From the NCBI GenBank assembly GCA_022539475.1, contig VCMS01000435.1, positions 1-52,278 on the forward strand: a DNA stretch of 52,278 nucleotides. Reading direction: 5' to 3'. Each line of letters begins with the position of its first letter. The stretch's first letter is position 1. The translations under genes were made by a program, and so were the position numbers. This DNA is from Gracilaria domingensis (taxonomy: Eukaryota > Rhodophyta > Florideophyceae > Gracilariales > Gracilariaceae). Shown piece by piece: positions 44,475 to 52,278 of the stretch. The notes under the pieces are model-generated. The model saw only the letters and a list, made by a program, of their open reading frames with translations. It was not told the origin of the DNA and made no database searches.

Positions 44475-45467
44475 TGTTGGAAGTCATGCTGTCACTGACA
44501 TCAAGCAGTTGAGATGTGTGGAGTCTAGAATGGTACCTTGATACGTGAAACCGAGATTGATGTTGTTCTGTTTGGTATACTACGTTGCTGTGTGGTATAC
44601 TCAGTATGGGTTGAACGTTTATGGCTACACTGGAACGCTATCGTTCAGCTGGGATGACCACAAGGTACAACGATGACAGGTTGTACAGTGGTCATGAAGT
44701 ACAGGGTTGAAGGCTATGTATGTGCACACAAGGTACAGGTGGCAGCACTGTCAGTGTTGTGAAGTTTACACCATGTTTGAGTTGTGCTACATGCAAATGT
44801 GTGTGTATGGATGAATGGAACATGTTGCAGCTAAGTGACTGACGTCATGTGGTTTACAGGTACTTGTTGATGATGTGGGACTTGGGTATCTGGCACGTAC
44901 ACTCTACGGTGTGGTGTACAGATTACAGCGTGCCAGCAACACGTGAAGTGTGATGTGATGTTCCGCAAGCATGGCTGGTCATGATGGTGAGGTGTTGCAT
45001 TGTGTGTATGCATGGTCGTGTTACTATGGTGAGCTGTCATATTGTTGACTGCGTTGATGTGTGGTGCTCGTGGTGTGCTGTAGAAATGTGTCGGTACACT
45101 GTCAGGGACGTGCATGGCTACTACATTGGTGTGCATTGTTGTGCATTGTTGTGCACTGCTGTGCAGTAGTGTACTGAATTGTTGTGCACTGTTGTACACT
45201 GTTGTGCGTTGTTGTGCACTGCTGTTGTAAGCAGTTTGGCACTGTTACCATGTTATGTCTGTAGATGATTGGTAGTATTGAGTGTCTCTGGTTAGTGAGT
45301 TGCATGTTGGTCAGAGTTGGAGTCCCATGATGGAGTAGCGAAGAAGTGCTATATAGGTTGTGACTCAAGCACCTCCAAGTAAATCTGAGCCAGAGCTGGC
45401 GAACTTCCCTTGCATCCCCCCATCCTTCCTCATGTCAACTTTCTGATCCCAGCTATAACCTCTAACA
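44475..45467 (+). repeat. Family B LTR 1 of the tandem array
   Basis: 993 bp, TGTTGGAAG...CTCTAACA. It includes ATGCAAAT (octamer-type) near 44792, the hyphenated palindrome GAACGCTATCGTTC near 44634, a run of TTGTGCACTG-type decamers (about 45130-45230) and GCTATATAGG near 45349. A purine tract is not seen to its left; the neighbour is the inverted B LTR. Confidence 0.9.
45130..45235 (+). repeat. GTGCAC decamer array in B U3
   Basis: About ten imperfect copies of TGTTGTGCAC/TGTTGTGCAT in tandem upstream of the TATA box. GTGCAC is palindromic. A shorter version is present in every A LTR. This could be a cluster of factor binding sites. Confidence 0.6.
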
Positions 45468-45482
45468 GGTTATGGGCCCAGC
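45468..45482 (+). other. Primer-binding site, B tandem unit 1
   Basis: GGTTATGGGCCCAGC directly after the LTR. Confidence 0.87.
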
Positions 45483-46384
45483 CCCGCTGACCTCTGCCGT
45501 TGTCGTTCGTCTTGAGGTTTCCCTTTTCGCCGCTCTCCCTCACCGCCGACCGTGTTGTTGAACGCCGTTGTTGATGTTTTCGATGGTTGTTTGCCGTCGT
45601 GTTTCTTGTCGTTGACTGGTTTGGTGGTGTTGTATTTCCCTTTTGGTATGCGTTCCTCCCTGAGGGCGTTGTGGTGGTAGTTGTTCGACGTTGTTCTACT
45701 TTCGTGATTCTGCTTGGTTTCTCGTTCATTTTCGTTTTCGTCGATCGCTATCCGCTGTTGTTGGTTTCTCGCCTCTGTTTTCGTTGTTGTGATCCCCGTG
45801 TCGTGTTTGCGGGTTCTGATCCGAGGGGTTGAGTACCGTTGTCGTTGAAGTCTGTGCACTTGTGTGTTGTGCTCAGCATTCGTTTTTTCGTTGAAGTCCG
45901 GGCACTGCCTGTGTGCTCGGCATTTGTGGTGATCACTTGGGTTTCGGTGCGACGAGCGGTTGATCCGAGCAATCGGGGACGTTAGTCTGGCGGCTTGAAC
46001 CAATTCGGACGCGCTGTCGAGCGGGCTCCCACCGGTCCTTCGGGGCAGATAACGGTGTCGGTCGGAAGACCTGGTAGTACCGCGAGTGCTGAAGTTGACG
46101 GGGTGCCGTGACGTACTGCATCGAACAGGGGTGGTTCACCTTTGTTGTGTGTGACCTGACTGTGTGTTGGGTTCTTGATCTGTTGGGAAGACAAACTGAA
46201 ACGAGCTTTTGATCCGTACTGCTGCGGTGGTGCGGGGAGGCGACGTGTCGTAGGCTGACCTCCTTTTCAGGATCAGGCCGCTTGTGAACTTGATTGTTTG
46301 CTTGCTGGAAGCGTACCTCGGTTTGTCATAGTACCTGCAGTATCAGGGTCGCGCAAGTTCTTGCAAGAGACCAGAGAGGGTTTA

Positions 46385-46567
46385 ACTTGGTGAAGGCATA
46401 TCTTTGGTCACTAACCATCCTCTGGACGTCTCGTAGAGAACGACGCGCCTTCTCCTGGAACGCAGGAGGAGGTAGACAGAAGAAAGTCGTTTCCTACCCG
46501 GAGGGTCTCCGGGGGTCAGGGGTCCGACTCCCTAGGGTACCAGGAATCTTAGTTCCTTATGCACCCG
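46385..46567 (+). ncRNA. Conserved structured leader RNA element, B unit 1
   Basis: Same block as in the other leaders; CTCCTG/CAGGAG, CCCGG/CCGGG and AGGGG/CTCCCT hairpins present. Confidence 0.62.
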
Positions 46568-46600
46568 ATCGCTTGCAGTTTGTTGTTGTTATGCTCGCTA

Positions 46601-47568
46601 CAGTTCAGGACGTGGAGTGTTTCCTGCCTGAGACTGTGTGTGTGAGATTCGTTTATGACACTTCCTGGGTGTTTGTTGTTGAACATGTCTGAGCTCTTCT
46701 TTGTATCAACTTTGGAAAGTTGCGATGTTACTTGTCCGTTGTTATCGTGACATCCTTATGCAGGCTCAGAAGGTTGTCGTTATGTATGCCCGGGATGTGT
46801 GCTGTGCTCTTCGCTTTACTTCTGTTGTACCGGAAGGTTGCTATTTGTCTGCATGTCCGGTGTGTACGGAAGAGCTGTTTGACTCAGGAGGTTGAGTGTT
46901 TCATGCCTGAGTGTACTATTGATCACTTGTGATGTGTGTTTTGCTCTCCATGTTGTTTTCATGTTACCGGGAGGTTGCTACTTGTATGTATGTCCGGTGT
47001 ATGGAAGAGCTGTTTTGATTCAGGAGGTTGAGTGTTTCATGCCTGAGTGTTTGTTTCATCGCTTGTGATGTTTCTCTTTGCTCTTTGTTTCAATTTGTTG
47101 CCACTGGAAGATTGCTATGTGTCTGCATGTCCGGTGTGAATGAAAGAGCTGTTTGACTCAGCAGTTTAAGTGTTTCATGCCTGAGTGTGTAGGACATCAC
47201 TTTGTATGGACGGGGCCTGGAAGGTTGTCATTTTGCAAGTCCAGGATGCCTGTGTTGCAATTCTCTTTGTGTGTTATTCGCGGAAGGTTGCATTTTGCAT
47301 GTCCGCTGTTTGAAGAGATTTGTTGAGCTGGAAGGTTGCTCTCTTTTGCATGTCCAGCTGTTACGAAGGTGATGTTGAACTGGAAGGTTGCTACTTGTTG
47401 CATGTCCGGTGTTCAGAAAATCGGTCTTGAATCAGAAGGTTGCGTGTGTTTGCATGTCTGGTTGAAGTACTGTGATTAATGGTGCTCCGAGAGGTTGTTA
47501 TGTGTTACATGCTCGGAGCAACATTCGTTTTTCGGTGTCTAGAATGTGGTCACTTGTGGACGTCTAGA
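46601..47568 (+). repeat. Array of 16 hairpins with a conserved loop (family B)
   Basis: Hairpins at 46601-46636, 46708-46742 (weak), 46765-46794 (weak), 46829-46861, 46882-46912, 46966-46998, 47018-47048, 47102-47136, 47156-47186, 47216-47245, 47280-47306, 47326-47359, 47379-47410, 47430-47463, 47484-47519 and 47538-47568 (degenerate loop). The loop opens AGGTTG and closes CATG in most. The stems differ (ACCGGA/TCCGGT, ACTCAGG/CCTGAGT, GCGGA/TCCGC, AGCTGGA/TCCAGCT, AATCAGA/TCTGGTT, GCTCCGAG/CTCGGAGC) yet each is self-complementary. The array occupies the place of gag-pol. Its function is not known. Confidence 0.8.
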
Positions 47569-47576
47569 TCCCTTTT

Positions 47577-47948
47577 GTGAAGGACTCTGAGGTGCATTTT
47601 GGTTCCGAGAGAAGTTCAAAGCCAGTGAGAGAGGGAGGGTGTCAGAGTAACATCCTCAGACTTAGGCTCTCACTGTCTGTTGTTGATATCTGTTTGACCC
47701 CGGAAGCTGTTGTCTTCGTTGCCATACGAAGGATGAGTAAGAAGTTCAGAGTGTGTGACAAAAGAAGGGTGTTTCCAGAACATCCGAATCGTACAGAACA
47801 GAACTATGATCTTGGTATACCGGTAGAACGGTACAGCCGTGGGCTTGGACACACACTAACTGCACTTGATGTTTGGTTGTCACCGTTGGCCATCGTAAGG
47901 TTTATTTGCAGTAACATTGGTTTCTTGACTGCCCGACTTGTTACTTAG
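47577..47948 (+). other. Open frame of 123 codons in B 3' internal region, coding status doubtful
   Basis: An ATG-started frame (MKDSEVHFGS...) runs to the stop at 47946-47948. I recognise no domain; there is no signal peptide or membrane segment. The identical frame in unit 2 (51172-51543) is uninformative because the units are near-identical duplicates. In the older B copy (6350-6471 plus 13337-13510) the frame is broken. It may be chance, or a small protein; the palindromic CTTCG...CGAAG near 47711 suggests RNA structure as an alternative. Confidence 0.25.
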
Positions 47949-47988
47949 CATGTACTTGACCAGGAGCGCTGGTTGCTTGAAGTCAGTA

Positions 47989-48000
47989 ACAGAGGGAGGG
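47989..48000 (+). other. Polypurine tract, B unit 1
   Basis: ACAGAGGGAGGG directly precedes the B LTR at 48001. Confidence 0.82.
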
Positions 48001-48986
48001 TGTTGGAAGTCATGCTGTCACTGACATCAAGCAGTTGAGATGTGTGGAGTCTAGAATGGTACCTTGATACGTGAAACCGAGATTGATGTTGTTCTGTTTG
48101 GTATACTACGTTGCTGTGTGGTATACTCAGTATGGGTTGAACGTTTATGGCTACACTGGAACGCTATCGTTCAGCTGGGATGACCACAAGGTACAACGAT
48201 GACAGGTTGTACAGTGGTCATGAAGTACAGGGTTGAAGGCTATGTATGTGCACACAAGGTACAGGTGGCAGCACTGTCAGTGTTGTGAAGTTTACACCAT
48301 GTTTGAGTTGTGCTACATGCAAATGTGTGTGTATGGATGAATGGAACATGTTGCAGCTAAGTGACTGACGTCATGTGGTTTACAGGTACTTGTTGATGAT
48401 GTGGGACTTGGGTATCTGGCACGTACACTCTACGGTGTGGTGTACAGATTACAGCGTGCCAGCAACACGTGAAGTGTGATGTGATGTTCCGTAAGCATGG
48501 CTGGTCATGATGGTGAGGTGTTGCATTGTGTGTATGCATGGTCGTGTTACTATGGTGAGCTGTCATATTGTTGACTGCGTTGATGTGTGGTGCTCGTGGT
48601 GTGCTGTAGAAATGTGTCGGTACACTGTCAGGACGTGCATGGCTATGGTGTGCATTGTTGTGCATTGTTGTGCACTGCTGTGCAGTAGTGTACTGAATTG
48701 TTGTGCACTGTTGTACACTGTTGTGCGTTGTTGTGCACTGCTGTTGTAAGCAGTTTGGCACTGTTACCATGTTATGTCTGTAGATGATTGGTAGTATTGA
48801 GTGTCTCTGGTTAGTGAGTTGCATGTTGGTCAGAGTTGGAGTCCCATGATGGAGTAGCGAAGAAGTGCTATATAGGTTGTGACTCAAGCACCTCCAAGTA
48901 AATCTGAGCCAGAGCTGGCGAACTTCCCTTGCATCCCCCCATCCTTCCTCATGTCAACTTTCTGATCCCAGCTATAACCTCTAACA
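48001..48986 (+). repeat. Family B LTR 2 of the tandem array (shared)
   Basis: 986 bp, nearly identical to LTR 1; a short stretch near 48645 has lost ACTACATT. It serves as 3' LTR of unit 1 and 5' LTR of unit 2, because purine tract precedes it and primer site follows it. Confidence 0.9.
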
Positions 48987-49001
48987 GGTTATGGGCCCAG
49001 C
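48987..49001 (+). other. Primer-binding site, B tandem unit 2
   Basis: GGTTATGGGCCCAGC directly after the shared LTR. Confidence 0.87.
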
Positions 49002-49903
49002 CCCGCTGACCTCTGCCGTTGTCGTTCGTCTTGAGGTTTCCCTTTTCGCCGCTCTCCCTCACCGCCGACCGTGTTGTTGAACGCCGTTGTTGATGTTTTC
49101 GATGGTTGTTTGCCGTCGTGTTTCTTGTCGTTGACTGGTTTGGTGGTGTTGTATTTCCCTTTTGGTATGCGTTCCTCCCTGAGGGCGTTGTGGTGGTAGT
49201 TGTTCGACGTTGTTCTACTTTCGTGATTCTGCTTGGTTTCTCGTTCATTTTCGTTTTCGTCGATCGCTATCCGCTGTTGTTGGTTTCTCGCCTCTGTTTT
49301 CGTTGTTGTGATCCCCGTGTCGTGTTTGCGGGTTCTGATCCGAGGGGTTGAGTACCGTTGTCGTTGAAGTCTGTGCACTTGTGTGTTGTGCTCAGCATTC
49401 GTTTTTTCGTTGAAGTCCGGGCACTGCCTGTGTGCTCGGCATTTGTGGTGATCACTTGGGTTTCGGTGCGACGAGCGGTTGATCCGAGCAATCGGGGACG
49501 TTAGTCTGGCGGCTTGAACCAATTCGGACGCGCTGTCGAGCGGGCTCCCACCGGTCCTTCGGGGCAGATAACGGTGTCGGTCGGAAGACCTGGTAGTACC
49601 GCGAGTGCTGAAGTTGACGGGGTGCCGTGACGTACTGCATCGAACAGGGGTGGTTCACCTTTGTTGTGTGTGACCTGACTGTGTGTTGGGTTCTTGATCT
49701 GTTGGGAAGACAAACTGAAACGAGCTTTTGATCCGTACTGCTGCGGTGGTGCGGGGAGGCGACGTGTCGTAGGCTGACCTCCTTTTCAGGATCAGGCCGC
49801 TTGTGAACTTGATTGTTTGCTTGCTGGAAGCGTACCTCGGTTTGTCATAGTACCTGCAGTATCAGGGTCGCGCAAGTTCTTGCAAGAGACCAGAGAGGGT
49901 TTA

Positions 49904-50086
49904 ACTTGGTGAAGGCATATCTTTGGTCACTAACCATCCTCTGGACGTCTCGTAGAGAACGACGCGCCTTCTCCTGGAACGCAGGAGGAGGTAGACAGAA
50001 GAAAGTCGTTTCCTACCCGGAGGGTCTCCGGGGGTCAGGGGTCCGACTCCCTAGGGTACCAGGAATCTTAGTTCCTTATGCACCCG
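49904..50086 (+). ncRNA. Conserved structured leader RNA element, B unit 2
   Basis: Identical or nearly so to 46385-46567. Confidence 0.6.
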
Positions 50087-50119
50087 ATCGCTTGCAGTTT
50101 GTTGTTGTTATGCTCGCTA

Positions 50120-51163
50120 CAGTTCAGGACGTGGAGTGTTTCCTGCCTGAGACTGTGTGTGTGAGATTCGTTTATGACACTTCCTGGGTGTTTGTTGTTG
50201 AACATGTCTGAGCTCTTCTTTGTATCAACTTTGGAAAGTTGCGATGTTACTTGTCCGTTGTTATCGTGACATCCTTATGCAGGCTCAGAAGGTTGTCGTT
50301 ATGTATGCCCGGGATGTGTGCTGTGCTCTTCGCTTTACTTCTGTTGTACCGGAAGGTTGCTATTTGTCTGCATGTCCGGTGTGTACGGAAGAGCTGTTTG
50401 ACTCAGGAGGTTGAGTGTTTCATGCCTGAGTGTACTATTGATCACTTGTGATGTGTGTTTTGCTCTCCATGTTGTTTTCATGTTACCGGGAGGTTGCTAC
50501 TTGTATGTATGTCCGGTGTATGGAAGAGCTGTTTTGATTCCAGGAGGTTGAGTGTTTCATGCCTGAGTGTTTGTTTCATCGCTTTGTGTTTTTTTTTTTT
50601 TTTTTTTTTTTTTTTTGGGTTGATGTTTCATGCCTGAGTGTTTGTTTCATCGCTTGTGATGTTTCTCTTTGCTCTTTGTTTCAATTTGTTGCCACTGGAA
50701 GATTGCTATGTGTCTGCATGTCCGGTGTGAATGAAAGAGCTGTTTGACTCAGCAGTTTAAGTGTTTCATGCCTGAGTGTGTAGGACATCACTTTGTATGG
50801 ACGGGGCCTGGAAGGTTGTCATTTTGCAAGTCCAGGATGCCTGTGTTGCAATTCTCTTTGTGTGTTATTCGCGGAAGGTTGCCGTGATTTTGCATGTCCG
50901 CTGTTTGAAGAGATTTGTTGAGCTGGAAGGTTGCTCTCTTTTGCATGTCCAGCTGTTACGAAGGTGATGTTGAACTGGAAGGTTGCTACTTGTTGCATGT
51001 CCGGTGTTCAGAAAATCGGTCTTGAATCAGAAGGTTGCGTGTGTTTGCATGTCTGGTTGAAGTACTGTGATTAATGGTGCTCCGAGAGGTTGTTATGTGT
51101 TACATGCTCGGAGCAACATTCGTTTTTCGGTGTCTAGAATGTGGTCACTTGTGGACGTCTAGA
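50120..51163 (+). repeat. Hairpin array of family B, unit 2
   Basis: Same hairpins as unit 1 in the same order, with the poly-T insertion between the seventh and eighth. One hairpin (GCGGA/TCCGC, near 50872-50902) has a loop four bases longer than in unit 1 (TTGCCGTGATTTTGCATG) with the stem unchanged. Confidence 0.78.
50589..50616 (+). repeat. Run of 28 T flanked by a short direct repeat
   Basis: The T run sits between two copies of GTTTCATGCCTGAGTG plus TTTGTTTCATCGC. Unit 1 has a single copy and no T run. Confidence 0.85.
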
Positions 51164-51583
51164 TCCCTTTTGTGAAGGACTCTGAGGTGCATTTTGGTTC
51201 CGAGAGAAGTTCAAAGCCAGTGAGAGAGGGAGGGTGTCAGAGTAACATCCTCAGACTTAGGCTCTCACTGTCTGTTGTTGATATCTGTTTGACCCCGGAA
51301 GCTGTTGTCTTCGTTGCCATACGAAGGATGAGTAAGAAGTTCAGAGTGTGTGACAAAAGAAGGGTGTTTCCAGAACATCCGAATCGTACAGAACAGAACT
51401 ATGATCTTGGTATACCGGTAGAACGGTACAGCCGTGGGCTTGGACACACACTAACTGCACTTGATGTTTGGTTGTCACCGTTGGCCATCGTAAGGTTTAT
51501 TTGCAGTAACATTGGTTTCTTGACTGCCCGACTTGTTACTTAGCATGTACTTGACCAGGAGCGCTGGTTGCTTGAAGTCAGTA

Positions 51584-51595
51584 ACAGAGGGAGGG
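51584..51595 (+). other. Polypurine tract, B unit 2
   Basis: ACAGAGGGAGGG directly precedes LTR 3. Confidence 0.82.
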
Positions 51596-52278
51596 TGTTG
51601 GAAGTCATGCTGTCACTGACATCAAGCAGTTGAGATGTGTGGAGTCTAGAATGGTACCTTGATACGTGAAACCGAGATTGATGTTGTTCTGTTTGGTATA
51701 CTACGTTGCTGTGTGGTATACTCAGTATGGGTTGAACGTTTATGGCTACACTGGAACGCTATCGTTCAGCTGGGATGACCACAAGGTACAACGATGACAG
51801 GTTGTACAGTGGTCATGAAGTACAGGGTTGAAGGCTATGTATGTGCACACAAGGTACAGGTGGCAGCACTGTCAGTGTTGTGAAGTTTACACCATGTTTG
51901 AGTTGTGCTACATGCAAATGTGTGTGTATGGATGAATGGAACATGTTGCAGCTAAGTGACTGACGTCATGTGGTTTACAGGTACTTGTTGATGATGTGGG
52001 ACTTGGGTATCTGGCACGTACACTCTACGGTGTGGTGTACAGATTACAGCGTGCCAGCAACACGTGAAGTGTGATGTGATGTTCCGTAAGCATGGCTGGT
52101 CATGATGGTGAGGTGTTGCATTGTGTGTATGCATGGTCGTGTTACTATGGTGAGCTGTCATATTGTTGACTGCGTTGATGTGTGGTGCTCGTGTGTGCTG
52201 TAGAAATGTGTCGGTACACTGTCAGGGACGTGCATGGCTACTACATTGGTGTGCATTGTTGTGCATTGTTGTTGCACT
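51596..52278 (+). repeat. Family B LTR 3 of the tandem array, cut by window end
   Basis: It starts TGTTGGAAGTCATGCTG and matches LTRs 1 and 2 through the beginning of the GTGCAC repeat zone, where the window stops. Whether another unit follows cannot be seen. Confidence 0.9.

Larger units (their letters stand above)
45468..48000 (+). mobile_element. Family B internal region, tandem unit 1
   Basis: The best-preserved B internal domain, 2.53 kb: primer site, leader of 0.9 kb with the first part related to the A leader, structured block (46385-46567), 16-hairpin array (46601-47568), a 3' stretch with a 123-codon open frame (47577-47948) and purine tract (47989-48000). There is no similarity to gag or pol. 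The element is therefore non-autonomous and would need proteins from another family; A is the obvious candidate because primer site, leader and purine tract are shared. Confidence 0.85.
48987..51595 (+). mobile_element. Family B internal region, tandem unit 2
   Basis: 2.61 kb, almost identical to unit 1 over its length. The main difference is an extra 70-odd bases around 50580-50650 containing 28 consecutive T. Leader structured block at 49904-50086, hairpin array at 50120-51163, 123-codon frame at 51172-51543 and purine tract at 51584-51595. Confidence 0.85.

Noticed and set aside
46601..47568. CRISPR array
   Set aside because: The repeated units are hairpins of uneven spacing with different stems; there are no identical direct repeats with unique spacers, no cas genes, and the context is a eukaryotic retrotransposon.

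Overview
This window is eukaryotic and appears to hold no host gene. Nearly every base can be assigned to nested, tandem, inverted or broken copies of three related Ty1/copia-type LTR retrotransposon families, called A, B and C here. An oomycete host is the best guess. The Gag/Pol resembles copia proteins I associate with Phytophthora-like genomes, and the LTRs carry a TTCATTCCCCATCC block resembling the oomycete initiator. I could not test this. A 406-base run of N and patches rich in single-base deletions point to a long-read scaffold.

Family A is the coding family. It has LTRs of about 780 bp (TG...CA), a primer site GGTTATGGGCCCAGC directly after the 5' LTR, a leader of about 1.2 kb, one gag-pol frame of about 1,345 codons and a purine tract ACAGAGGGGGGG. 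There are four long copies: copy 1 (6472-13336, minus), copy 2 (14012-20875, plus), copy 3 (23269-29522, minus, 3' end deleted, gapped) and copy 4 (32152-39005, minus). Fragments lie at 1-3200, 21407-22828 and 41956-43533. Every copy is frameshifted, truncated or gapped.

Family B is non-autonomous. It has LTRs of about 990 bp, the same primer site, a related leader and a purine tract, but gag-pol is replaced by an array of up to 16 short hairpins about 1 kb long. Copies: one from 3780 to 21406, split by A copies 1 and 2; one inverted at 39006-41955; and a tandem LTR-internal-LTR-internal-LTR array from 44475 to the window end. The array is preceded by an inverted B LTR, which makes a palindrome of about 1.9 kb.

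Family C appears as an LTR plus leader plus decayed gag (29935-32151) and as a solo LTR with a perfect TTCAG target duplication (42421-43149).

Two features stand out as possibly undescribed. First, the B hairpin array has freely varying but compensated stems around a conserved loop, AGGTTG...CATG. Second, a leader RNA element of about 185 nt is shared by A, B and C, and three of its hairpins show compensatory changes between families. A plausible reading is that A proteins mobilise B through shared RNA signals (primer site and leader structure, possibly the hairpin array), but this is inference.
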